A stretch of 64,000 nucleotides of DNA from NCBI RefSeq assembly GCF_003149455.1, contig NZ_QFFK01000005.1, positions 372,001 through 436,000 of the forward strand. Direction: 5' to 3'. Both the position numbers and the translations under genes were made by a program. Below the pieces are notes generated by a model, which saw only the letters and a program-made list of their open reading frames with translations, had not been told where the DNA came from and made no database searches. Positions 36,398 to 43,716 of the stretch are shown here, one piece after another (position 1 is the first letter of the stretch; every line of letters begins with the position of its first letter). The stretch comes from Chitinophaga deserti. GTDB lineage: Bacteria > Bacteroidota > Bacteroidia > Chitinophagales > Chitinophagaceae.

Positions 36398-36416
36398 TCT
36401 GCGATAAATACAATCG

Positions 36417-36815
36417 ATGAAAGCCATTATCCTAACCATATCCAGCACCTTTTTCACCCTCTTCGCCTCAGCCCAGAGCCGCGACCAGATCGTTCAATGG
36501 GTGAAAACCCATCAGGCCGATACGCTCATCACCGCCTGTGCCCTTCCATTCGAGATCAGCATTGGTTCCCCGCAGGATGACAGTTACATCCGTAATTATG
36601 ACCAATTGAAAAAGAAGTTTGAGGCCCTGTTTAAGGCCCGCACTTTGGAAGACTGGTTTAAAAGGGGGAAGAAAACGGTAACGAATGACTGGATTAAGTA
36701 TGAAGTGAAGCATATAGAGAATGGGGAGGTGAAGTCTGAATCTGTTATCGTGTTCTCTTTCCGTATAGGTAAAGATGGGAAATACAAGCTAAACCGTATT
36801 ATGATAGCAGGTTGA
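36417..36815 (+). CDS. Small exported protein, unknown
   Basis: A 132-residue protein with a signal peptide (MKAIILTISSTFFTLFASAQ). The mature part mixes helices and strands (KKKFEALFKARTLEDWFKRG; VIVFSFRIGKDGKYKLNRIM). There is one Cys and no recognisable family. Co-transcription with the preceding DUF3592-like gene is likely from the 19-nt spacing. Confidence 0.7.
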   Translation: MKAIILTISSTFFTLFASAQSRDQIVQWVKTHQADTLITACALPFEISIGSPQDDSYIRNYDQLKKKFEALFKARTLEDWFKRGKKTVTNDWIKYEVKHIENGEVKSESVIVFSFRIGKDGKYKLNRIMIAG

Positions 36816-37169
36816 TAATTGTACTTGTTGACTAGGGGTACAATGCAGTTTCAAGCTTATTACTACCTTATTACAAGCTTATTACCGGGTAGCATCTACG
36901 TAGCATGTACGCGACAACTACGGGTGAACCTGCAATTAAGTTCGGAGATGAGGTGGACTTGATGCGGAGGTGGTGCGGAGGTGGTGCGGAGGCGGTGCGG
37001 AGGCGGTGCGGAGTTGGGGTTTTACTGATGGCTGGCAGGAAAAGGGAAGATCGGGCACCTTTGGCCCATGGCATTGGCTGGCGGAGGAGTGGCCTGCCGG
37101 GTAGATTTGGGTTCCATATTGTCTGATATTTAATTAGTTATAACAAAAACTCTCCATTATGGCGATTCG
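36816..37169. other. 354-nt gap rich in direct repeats
   Basis: The gap between the small exported protein and the convergent unknown gene holds a 12-bp direct repeat (CAAGCTTATTAC at 36852-36863 and 36874-36885). It also holds the heptamer GTAGCAT twice and the 11-bp tandem array. A 73-codon open frame (36905-37126) covers the array but looks accidental. No terminator hairpin was seen. Confidence 0.6.
36962..37016 (+). repeat. Five tandem copies of an 11-bp unit (GTGCGGAGGYG)
   Basis: The copies run 36962-36972, 36973-36983, 36984-36994, 36995-37005 and 37006-37016. Copies 2-4 are identical except for T/C at position 10; the end copies differ by one or two bases. The unit is G-rich on the plus strand. 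Because 11 is not a multiple of 3, copy changes would shift any frame through it. Confidence 0.92.
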
Positions 37170-37943
37170 CTATTCCCGCTGGATAACCGGCAGCCCGTTT
37201 TGAGCGGGAACCGGTTTGTGGATGATGGTGCGTGGCGGGTAAGAAAGATGCCTGTGGGGATTAGAAGATATGTTTACCAATTGCTTTGGCTGGTCTTCTA
37301 CAACGGCGATGATATCTGCTGCTTCGCACTTCCTATCGCGGATGTCAAAATCGTCGAAGAACTGCTTTACCTGTAATGCTACTACCAGCGTGCCTTTACC
37401 GGGAACATTCACCCACAGATCCCCGCCATCGAAATCCTGGAAGCGCTCGTTCAGATCAATGCTCAGCACGGCAGTGTCTGTACCAGTTATAGTACGGGTA
37501 CTGAAATCAATCCGGGAAGCGATCACCTTGATCTCCATACGGACGGCTTTTTTAAATCGCTGAAAGCATTGCGGGGGAATATGGAGCCTGCCGTCTTTAG
37601 TGAATACCGGCGGCAGGCCGAAGTACTTGCTTAACCCGGTGTAACCATTGAAGCGGAATCCTTTCAGGCCTGCGTGGTTGTTTCTGCCTGCATCTAAAAT
37701 GTAGCTGTTGAGGCGGTTAACCAGCGCACGATCGGGGAAGATGTCCAGGTGCGGCCTGATGGCATTGCGGACAAGAGCGCCTTTACGGCTGGCTGCGCCG
37801 AACGTTTTAGCAGCACGGCGGGTGTTAGCAGTTTGCCGCACAGTTTCAGGAACGGTGCGTAGACAGTGTTTACCGTTTCGCTTGTAGGCAATGATATTGC
37901 CGAGCCTTCCGGTAAAGGGGATGAGAGAATCTAAGATGGCCAT
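37170..37943 (-). CDS. Unknown protein with DUF6266-like N-terminus
   Basis: A 257-residue protein without a signal peptide. The N-terminus reads GRLGNIIAYKRNGKHCLRTVP and continues with many basic residues (TRRAAKTFGAASRKGALVRN); this resembles the opening of DUF6266 proteins of Bacteroidota, of unknown function and often phage-virion-like in style. Residues 95-200 look beta-rich (IKVIASRIDFSTRTITGTD). The C-terminal 40 residues are Pro/His-rich and probably disordered. It ends the repeat-rich gap and is transcribed towards it. The assignment to DUF6266 is a weak impression. Confidence 0.7.
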   Translation of the reverse strand: MAILDSLIPFTGRLGNIIAYKRNGKHCLRTVPETVRQTANTRRAAKTFGAASRKGALVRNAIRPHLDIFPDRALVNRLNSYILDAGRNNHAGLKGFRFNGYTGLSKYFGLPPVFTKDGRLHIPPQCFQRFKKAVRMEIKVIASRIDFSTRTITGTDTAVLSIDLNERFQDFDGGDLWVNVPGKGTLVVALQVKQFFDDFDIRDRKCEAADIIAVVEDQPKQLVNISSNPHRHLSYPPRTIIHKPVPAQNGLPVIQRE

Positions 37944-38238
37944 AATATTGAGTTTTTTGTTATCCCTTAATATACAAAAAGCGCACCGGAACCGTGGGTG
38001 ATTGTCATTAGAAGATATTCAATATCAGTGCATTAGGCGTTGTTAAACGTCTAAGGCTAATCGTACTAAAGCATAGATATTTTCGAACCAGGGAGCTTTG
38101 CGGTTTAGCTGTTTTCGAAAGTTGGGATACCTGAAAGGATCTTTCTTTGGTTTATGCTGGTATAAATCAATTGCTTAAGTACCTATAATAAAACTTCCGT
38201 ATATTACCCTGATTTTTTTCCCTATACCCGGCCTGCCG

Positions 38239-38385
38239 ATGAAACCATTATACGCTTTGTGTGTACCCGTTTATGCATTGATTCACTGTACCATAGTTGC
38301 CTGTGGAATAAACTCCATTTGGATGGATGCTCTTTCTCAATGGGATCCGGAATTTCAAATTAATTTATCAAATACAACAGCATGA
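38239..38385 (+). CDS. 48-residue small protein overlapping the next gene by ATGA
   Basis: Reads MKPLYALCVPVYALIHCTIV then ACGINSIWMDALSQWDPEF and ends in NLSNTTA. The hydrophobic N-terminus with IVAC could be a short membrane segment or lipoprotein signal. Its TGA stop (38383-38385) overlaps the ATG of the next gene (38382) in the ATGA arrangement typical of translational coupling. That overlap is the main reason to believe it. The 295 nt upstream (37944-38238) are AT-rich and show no gene or clear -7 element. Confidence 0.45.
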   Translation: MKPLYALCVPVYALIHCTIVACGINSIWMDALSQWDPEFQINLSNTTA

Positions 38386-38858
38386 GTTTTCAGCAAAACG
38401 ATGCAAGTACTTACACGATAAGCATCCGTGAAAACGGAATGTCTAAAATGACATTGCAATCAGTGGATACGGATGATGCAGTAAAAGCATTTCAGGAAGT
38501 GGGTATCGATAATTCGGTAATAGAAGAACTGGAAATCCTTAATTCCCCGAAGCTTCAGATTACATCTCTGGGGGCTTTTGCAAAGTTAAAGGTGCTGCGG
38601 TTGAAGGGGATGGGGAGCCTTTCTTCTCTGGAAGGAGTGCTGGAACTAATGCCTTCTCTGCAAACGCTCGCTCTTGAAGAAACGGAACTTACCGGTCCGG
38701 ATCATTTGTATTTGCTGAAACATCCTGCATTGAAGAATTTACAAATGGTTTTGCCAGCGAAGCATCCGAAGAAGCAGATGTGGGCACATTTGAGTATGGC
38801 AATGGAAGTTCCTATTCTAAAGAAACAAATATTGCAGCAGGCAGCTGCGAAGAAGTAA
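38382..38858 (+). CDS. Leucine-rich-repeat-like protein, unknown
   Basis: A 158-residue protein without a signal peptide. The centre has LRR-like periodicity: VIEELEILNSPKLQITSLGA, AKLKVLRLKGMGSLSSLEGV, MPSLQTLALEETELTGPD. The C-terminus is basic (LPAKHPKKQMW, QQAAAKK). GC is clearly lower than in flanking genes, a sign of recent acquisition. Small soluble LRR-like proteins next to other small unknown genes are often immunity or adaptor proteins, but no toxin is visible here. It is coupled to the 48-residue frame upstream. Confidence 0.7.
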   Translation: MSFQQNDASTYTISIRENGMSKMTLQSVDTDDAVKAFQEVGIDNSVIEELEILNSPKLQITSLGAFAKLKVLRLKGMGSLSSLEGVLELMPSLQTLALEETELTGPDHLYLLKHPALKNLQMVLPAKHPKKQMWAHLSMAMEVPILKKQILQQAAAKK

Positions 38859-38863
38859 ATTGT

Positions 38864-39091
38864 ATGGATTATTTTTTAATACCTTTCATCATTTTGTTTG
38901 ATGTAATCGTACTGCATCATGTTGTTTGGAAAGGTCTTCGGGATGTACGGTAGTTCCGGAAATTCAGGAAGTCTGGTTTGACGGCCACCGGAGTAGTGAT
39001 TGATTATCAGGTTGAAGAAAATGAAGATAATGAGCGAAGGTATGCACGTGTTGTAGAGTATAATACAGGAGGGAGTGTGGAAATTGTATGA
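38864..39091 (+). pseudogene. Broken DUF3592-like small membrane protein, in-frame TAG
   Basis: One continuous frame of 75 codons is interrupted only by TAG at codon 30 (38951-38953). Before it: MDYFLIPFIILFDVIVLHHV, one membrane helix. After it: KSGLTATGVVIDYQVEENED and RRYARVVEYNTGGSVEIV. Helix, then 'TATGVV', then a Y..VVEY strand is the DUF3592 pattern, also seen in the intact gene at 35984. It begins 5 nt after the LRR-like gene. The frame ends early for the family, and a short overlapping frame continues from 39088, so a second lesion or truncation is likely. Confidence 0.6.
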
Positions 39092-39223
39092 GGTTTTCCT
39101 GGCCGGTTAGATTTAATATCTTACATATCATCACATATCCGGTAGGGCGAACGTTTCATATTCGCTGGGGATTCTTACGCGGGTATCCCTTTTTTCATAC
39201 TATCATAGATTCAAAGGTTAGTT

Positions 39224-39700
39224 ATGTCTTTCCGTAAGTATAGGAAATTTTATATTTTCTGTTTCTTCTCAGTTTTTGCAATAGTATTAGTAGTAATGAA
39301 ATTTCAACATACTGATACAAAGCCTGAATATATCGACGTTTACGAAGGTAATATTCGGAAGTTTGATAAACTCTTTGCCATTTTAGATAAAACCGCCAGG
39401 CAACATACAGATGTTGAGGAAATGACTTTTTATAGGGAAATTAAGAGGTATAAAGAATCTGTAAAAAGAGTTGCTGATTCAGTGTCAGTAGTGGAGAGTA
39501 TAATGCATAAGTGGGACAGTGAAACGTTTTGGGATATTATGAGAGATCTTGATATTCGCGAACTTGAATTTAAAAGGGGCAATATTTATATCTGGTTTAC
39601 CGGAGAGGGACCTTATCACATTTTTCATGCCCCAACCGATACTTTAGTAACAGGTAGTTATCGTTTGGATGAAAGAACGTATATAGTACTGGATCTATAA
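39224..39700 (+). CDS. Single-pass membrane protein, unknown
   Basis: A 158-residue protein with a membrane anchor at about 8-25 (FYIFCFFSVFAIVLVVMKF) and a soluble, charged domain of about 130 residues. The first part is helical (YREIKRYKESVKRVADSVSV) and the last part strand-rich (FKRGNIYIWFTGEGPYHIF, GSYRLDERTYIVLDL). GC is low, about 35-40% by eye, as in the two frames before it. No family is recognised. On the opposite strand, read-through from the TPP riboswitch would run antisense through this gene. Confidence 0.7.
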   Translation: MSFRKYRKFYIFCFFSVFAIVLVVMKFQHTDTKPEYIDVYEGNIRKFDKLFAILDKTARQHTDVEEMTFYREIKRYKESVKRVADSVSVVESIMHKWDSETFWDIMRDLDIRELEFKRGNIYIWFTGEGPYHIFHAPTDTLVTGSYRLDERTYIVLDL

Positions 39701-39793
39701 TGTTGAAAATATTATTTGTCTGCCGGAGATTAATTATTTATCCCTGCAAGTGCTAACTGCACATCTGACGTAGGAATACGTCCGGAAGGGGAT

Positions 39794-39825
39794 AAAAAAG
39801 GGGCTGAGCAATTGCTCAACCCCCT
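39794..39825 (-). terminator. Rho-independent terminator after the TPP riboswitch
   Basis: An 11-bp stem with one G-U pair (GGGGTTGAGCA/TGCTCAGCCCC on minus) is followed by T6. It lies 7 nt after the riboswitch aptamer, in the arrangement of a transcription-terminating expression platform. Confidence 0.92.
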
Positions 39826-39831
39826 TATCCG

Positions 39832-39924
39832 ATCTTTCCGTTCCCTGCGCCGGCATTACCCGGATCAGGTGGTTAAAGGTATGTATCTCAGGCTCTGAGT
39901 TAGGCCACCCTTATTGGGAAAGAT
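39832..39924 (-). promoter_or_regulatory. TPP riboswitch (THI element), orphan
   Basis: On the minus strand all parts of the thiamine-pyrophosphate aptamer are present. P1 is ATCTTTCC/GGAAAGAT; then come GGGTGGC, the pyrimidine-sensing CCTGAGATACATACC, and ACCTGATCCGGGTAATGCC with GGCGCAGGGAA, which bind the pyrophosphate. It starts 4 nt after the stop codon of the DUF4142 gene and is followed by a terminator. No thiamine synthesis, transport or any other gene lies downstream on this strand before 37943. It is therefore either a relic, a 3'-UTR element of the DUF4142 transcript, or a switch for antisense RNA. Confidence 0.93.
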
Positions 39925-39928
39925 GGAA

Positions 39929-40522
39929 TTACTTCAACTTGTCTTTTTCTTTCTGCACCATTTCAAGATGTGAACGAAGCACGGGCACTTTCCCTGCAAA
40001 CCATGCCTTGATATCCGGGTCTTCTGATTTGTCTGCTGCTTTTTCGAATAAGTCTATTGCATCTTTATGTGCTGATTCGAGCTTGTCTACAAAAGCTTTA
40101 TCAAAGTCTTTGCCTGTCTTGGTAGCAATGTCATTAATATCTTTCTGCTGCCCGTCGCTGATAGCCGTGGGTAACATAATGTTCTTACTGGCTGCCAGGT
40201 CCATCAGTTCTTTGTTAGCTTTCTCATGATCCTGCACCATATGTTTGGCCAATGCTTTCACCGATGCGGAAGATGCCTTGGTTTGTCCTTCCTGTGCGAA
40301 TTTTACTTCAAATAATCCGTCTTCTGCTGCTTTTACCACTCGTTTTGCATCATCTCCAACGGAATCGGAAGGTAATACATCACGGTTAACGTCTTTAGCC
40401 ATATCGTCCGTAATACCAGTGTCGGAGGGCATGGTGGTGTCATTGTTGTTGTTGGTGCCCGCGTTATTACATGCTGCAAAACCAATAGCCAGCGGGAGAA
40501 AATAAACAAAAATGCGTTTCAT
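39929..40522 (-). CDS. DUF4142-domain lipoprotein
   Basis: A 197-residue lipoprotein (lipobox GFAAC, Cys18) with an Asn/Thr/Asp-rich linker and a helical DUF4142 domain from about 60 to 195. That domain is a ferritin-like four-helix bundle; typical segments are VKALAKHMVQDHEKANKELM and HKDAIDLFEKAADKSEDPDI. The function of the family is uncertain; it is common in soil Bacteroidota and Proteobacteria and often stress-linked. The TPP riboswitch begins 4 nt after its stop codon on the same strand. The lower GC of the islet ends about here. Confidence 0.92.
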   Translation of the reverse strand: MKRIFVYFLPLAIGFAACNNAGTNNNNDTTMPSDTGITDDMAKDVNRDVLPSDSVGDDAKRVVKAAEDGLFEVKFAQEGQTKASSASVKALAKHMVQDHEKANKELMDLAASKNIMLPTAISDGQQKDINDIATKTGKDFDKAFVDKLESAHKDAIDLFEKAADKSEDPDIKAWFAGKVPVLRSHLEMVQKEKDKLK

Positions 40523-40662
40523 AAATCTGATGTTTGGGTTCAGGTGCTATAGTGAAAAGATTGTGCCACCCATTTTTCTCCTGCTGTTAGCCCTCCGTTG
40601 CGGAAAAGTGTGGATTTTGCTGCCCGTAGTGTATTCTCTGTTCTATGTATAGTTATTTTTTA

Positions 40663-40670
40663 TATATTTG
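40663..40670 (+). promoter_or_regulatory. Bacteroidota -7 element TATATTTG
   Basis: An exact TAnnTTTG match 24 nt before the start at 40695. It covers a TTG at 40668 that could otherwise be taken as the start, and so favours the ATG at 40695. Confidence 0.5.
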
Positions 40671-40694
40671 AATAGAGATTCAACGCCCTATCCT

Positions 40695-41483
40695 ATGATA
40701 TTCTGGAAATACCTGGCTTTTTTGCTGGTACATCTTCATTTCAGCGGGCCTGAAAAGCACTATAAGTTTCCCATAGCTGAGTTTTCGGCGCATGTAAAAA
40801 CTGCCGAGTGGCTCATCGAATACGACAGTGCCGCCTGGCGCCTTTCCGATACGGTTACACATGCCGATATGGACCTCCTGCAACGCACGGGAAAGGAGTG
40901 GTTCGTGTACAAAGGTCGCGATAGCATGTGGTATGGTGCCTACGGCAAGTTTCAGGATACCGCCTACGACCTCGCCATCCATTATTGCATCAACCGGCAG
41001 GATTCTATAGAACTGGTGACCACACCACCCGATACCGCCATGATGTGCAGTGTATCCCGCGGTATACGCAAAGCTTACAGGAATGCCGGCGTGATGCTGG
41101 GGCGTTCGTATGTGCGGATGAATAAATTCATTCGGCTAAACGGCGACCGCAGTATTTCCATCTGGCTGTTACCGGCCCTTCAGCCGGCAGAGGTAGCCAT
41201 GTATGGCGGGGAATTCCATTACCGGTTCGATGAAAAAGGCGAGCAGCTACTTGAACGCCAGGAATATTACCGCGGGGGCTTTAAAGGCTTCCGGCTGAAT
41301 AACGGGAGAGATGTGAAACTGGAATATGAGGATGTGAAATCCCCTACGCTGGGAGCCGTCTATTTCGCACTGCGTTACCGTAACCGTTTCCGTGAGATCC
41401 GCATCGAAACGCTGGAAAGCCACAGCCTGCTGGTATTCAACCAGGTCAGGGGATATTATTGGGAACATAAGGAGCGGAAATAG
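40695..41483 (+). CDS. Unknown protein, probably exported
   Basis: A 262-residue protein starting MIFWKYLAFLLVHLHFSGPE, a short hydrophobic N-terminus that could be a signal peptide. The rest is mixed alpha/beta with a beta-rich C-terminal half (RSISIWLLPALQPAEVAMYG, LGAVYFALRYRNRFREI). No catalytic motif or known domain was recognised; it looks like the conserved hypothetical proteins of Bacteroidota annotated only as such. It is 59 nt upstream of the esterase-like gene, so an operon is possible. Confidence 0.7.
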   Translation: MIFWKYLAFLLVHLHFSGPEKHYKFPIAEFSAHVKTAEWLIEYDSAAWRLSDTVTHADMDLLQRTGKEWFVYKGRDSMWYGAYGKFQDTAYDLAIHYCINRQDSIELVTTPPDTAMMCSVSRGIRKAYRNAGVMLGRSYVRMNKFIRLNGDRSISIWLLPALQPAEVAMYGGEFHYRFDEKGEQLLERQEYYRGGFKGFRLNNGRDVKLEYEDVKSPTLGAVYFALRYRNRFREIRIETLESHSLLVFNQVRGYYWEHKERK

Positions 41484-41542
41484 ACCAGTCCGGAAAATTG
41501 TTAACATTCCAAAAAGGTCCGGTAATTGCTTAAATTGGTGGT

Positions 41543-42316
41543 ATGAGACAATTTTTACTATCCTTACTGGTGATGTGTCCCTTACTTACCAGTGCGCAGG
41601 GCTTTGAAGCCCGCTGGTTCAGCCGCGGCGGCGAATCGCTCCCATACCGCATCCTCCCGCCGGCCGGGTATAATGCAGGTAAAACCTATCCACTTATCAT
41701 CTTCATGCACGGCATTGGTGAGCGCGGGAATGATAATGAGAAGCAACTCATTCACGGCAGCAAAATGTTCCTGAACGATACTTTGCGCCAGCAGTACCCC
41801 GCTTTCGTGGTATTCCCGCAATGTGCTGATAACACCACCTGGGCACCCATGATGGCTAAACAGGACAGTGCAGGCAACAGGATCTTCGAGTTCCCCGCTT
41901 CCCTGCCGCCTACTGCACCCTCCCGGCTGCTGTATCAGCTGATCGATAGCCTTATGGCTTCCGGAAGCGTGGATACAAAGCGTTTATACGTAGGCGGTAT
42001 GTCTATGGGCGGTATGGGTACATTTGATATGCTGGCACGTTTCCCTGCGCGTTTTGCAGCCGCTTTCCCGATTTGTGGCGCGGGTAATGAAAAGCTGGCC
42101 AAGCGTTATGCTAAAAATACAGCAGTATGGATCTTCCATGGAGCGGATGATAACGTGGTACCACCTGCCTCCAGCCGTTTGTTCTTCGAAATACTGAAAG
42201 AGAAAGGAGCAGATGTAAGATATACGGAATACCCTGGTGTGGGGCACAACAGCTGGGATAATGTATTTACAGACCCTGAGCTTTTCCCATGGCTGTTCTC
42301 CCATCAGCTGAAATAA
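41543..42316 (+). CDS. Exported alpha/beta hydrolase (esterase/prolyl-oligopeptidase-like)
   Basis: A 257-residue secreted hydrolase with signal peptide MRQFLLSLLVMCPLLTSAQ. The oxyanion-hole strand is LIIFMHGIGERGNDN, the nucleophile elbow GGMSMGGMGT (Ser154), the acid Asp203 in FHGADDNVVP and the base His235 in GVGHNSWDN. The triad is complete. Sequence style matches CE1-like esterases and phospholipase/carboxylesterase proteins such as those attached to hemicellulose degradation, but no carbohydrate genes adjoin it, so the substrate is open. Confidence 0.92.
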   Translation: MRQFLLSLLVMCPLLTSAQGFEARWFSRGGESLPYRILPPAGYNAGKTYPLIIFMHGIGERGNDNEKQLIHGSKMFLNDTLRQQYPAFVVFPQCADNTTWAPMMAKQDSAGNRIFEFPASLPPTAPSRLLYQLIDSLMASGSVDTKRLYVGGMSMGGMGTFDMLARFPARFAAAFPICGAGNEKLAKRYAKNTAVWIFHGADDNVVPPASSRLFFEILKEKGADVRYTEYPGVGHNSWDNVFTDPELFPWLFSHQLK

Positions 42317-42338
42317 AAAAAGCTGCCCTAAGGCAGCT
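42313..42338 (-). terminator. Terminator for the hem operon
   Basis: AGCTGCC/GGCAGCT with a 4-nt loop, followed by T7 on the minus strand. It lies 77 nt beyond the hemL stop and ends at the stop codon of the opposing hydrolase gene. Confidence 0.75.
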
Positions 42339-42383
42339 TCCACTCTCACAATAACCGGATTGATCGTTAACGAGGTATATACA

Positions 42384-42415
42384 CGCCCGGAGCATTACGC
42401 TCCGGGCGTTTTTGT
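42384..42415 (+). terminator. Terminator for the alpha/beta hydrolase gene
   Basis: A perfect 10-bp stem (CGCCCGGAGC/GCTCCGGGCG) followed by T5 on the plus strand. The two opposing terminators cross over: each lies nearer the other strand's gene. Confidence 0.9.
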
Positions 42416-43704
42416 TATGCTTTAATGGCCTGCATGGAGGCTTTGGCGGCTTCCACGGTAAAGTCGATATCATCCTGCCCCAGTGCGTGGCAGATGAACC
42501 AGCTTTCGAAAGCAGAAGGGGGCAGATATACACCTCTTTCCAGCATGGCGTGGAAGAAGCGGCGGAACAGCTCGTTGTTTGCGCCCGAAGCAGAGGAAAA
42601 GTCTACAATGGGATATTCAGCGAAGTGTACGCTCATCATCGACCCAATCTGGTTGATCTGGTATACGACACCCGCAGCACCAAAGGCTTCGCGGAGACCG
42701 CTTACCAGTGTATTGGTTTTTTCTTCCAGCTGGGTGTAGATATTGGGATGGTCAGCGAGGGTTTTCAGCAAGGTGTAACCCGCGATCATGGCGATGGGGT
42801 TACCGCTGAGGGTACCTGCCTGGTATACTTTACCCGCGGGAGCAATGTGCTCCATGATCTCACGCCTTCCTGCGAAAGCGCCTACGGGCATACCGCCACC
42901 GATGATCTTACCGAAGGTTACGATATCGGCTTTCACATTGAACAGCTCCTGAGCCCCGCCTTTGGCTAGACGGAAGCCGGTCATCACTTCATCCATGATA
43001 AACACGATACCGTTTTTATCGCAGATGCTGCGGAGGCCTTCGAGGAAGCCTGCCTGCGGGAGGATGCAGCCCATGTTGCCCGCAACGGGCTCCACGATGA
43101 TGGCGGCTATCTGATCAGGGTATTCGGCAACCAGTTGCTCTACAGCGGGGAGGTTGTTGTAAGGCACGCTGAGCGTGTCTTCTGCAACAGAAAGCGTTAC
43201 GCCGGGTACGGATTGTATGCCGAGGGTGGCCACACCGCTGCCTGCGCTCACGAGGAACGGATCGGCATGCCCATGGTAATTCCCTTCGAACTTAATGACT
43301 TTATTGCGGCCGGTAAACCCGCGCGCAAGGCGCAGGGCGCTCATACAGGCTTCGGTACCCGAGTTCACCATGCGCACCATTTCGATATTGGGCACCATGC
43401 TGATGATCTGCTCCGCCACGGTGATCTCCAGTTCTGTAGGAGCACCAAAAGAGGTGGAGTAGGTGGCGTATTCCTGAATAGCTTTCACCACCGGCTCATA
43501 TGCATGGCCGAGGATCATGGGGCCCCAGGAGTTGATATAATCCACATAGCGGTTACCGTCCACATCATACATGTAAGCGCCTTTGGCGTGCTGCATGAAT
43601 ACGGGTGTGCCACCCACACTGCGGAATGCGCGTACGGGAGAGTTCACGCCGCCGGGGATCACCTTATTGGCCTTTTCGAATAATGCTTGGCTCTTTGTAA
43701 ACAT
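42415..43704 (-). CDS. hemL: Glutamate-1-semialdehyde 2,1-aminomutase
   Basis: A 429-residue PLP enzyme that converts glutamate-1-semialdehyde to 5-aminolevulinate, step two of the C5 pathway. The N-terminus has IPGGVNSPVRAF, the PLP lysine is Lys266 in TFGKIIGGGMPVGAF, and VNSGTEACMSALRLAR and FIMDEVMTGFR are conserved. Its length is the family norm. It is the last gene of the seven-gene minus-strand hem operon, 12 nt after hemB. Confidence 0.98.
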   Translation of the reverse strand: MFTKSQALFEKANKVIPGGVNSPVRAFRSVGGTPVFMQHAKGAYMYDVDGNRYVDYINSWGPMILGHAYEPVVKAIQEYATYSTSFGAPTELEITVAEQIISMVPNIEMVRMVNSGTEACMSALRLARGFTGRNKVIKFEGNYHGHADPFLVSAGSGVATLGIQSVPGVTLSVAEDTLSVPYNNLPAVEQLVAEYPDQIAAIIVEPVAGNMGCILPQAGFLEGLRSICDKNGIVFIMDEVMTGFRLAKGGAQELFNVKADIVTFGKIIGGGMPVGAFAGRREIMEHIAPAGKVYQAGTLSGNPIAMIAGYTLLKTLADHPNIYTQLEEKTNTLVSGLREAFGAAGVVYQINQIGSMMSVHFAEYPIVDFSSASGANNELFRRFFHAMLERGVYLPPSAFESWFICHALGQDDIDFTVEAAKASMQAIKA

Positions 43705-43716
43705 CGTTGCAGGGTT

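Noticed and set aside
36962..37016. Possible CRISPR array
   Set aside because: Repeats are 11 bp and directly adjacent with no spacers, and no cas gene is present.
36905..37126. A 73-residue frame through the 11-bp repeats
   Set aside because: Its sequence is mostly the translated repeat; no start context, no family, and the repeat length would shift the frame on any copy change.
39088..39237. A 49-codon frame starting MRFSWPVRFN after the broken DUF3592-like gene
   Set aside because: It overlaps the start of the next real gene and has no family pattern. It may be the out-of-frame remainder of the broken gene, so it is mentioned there only.
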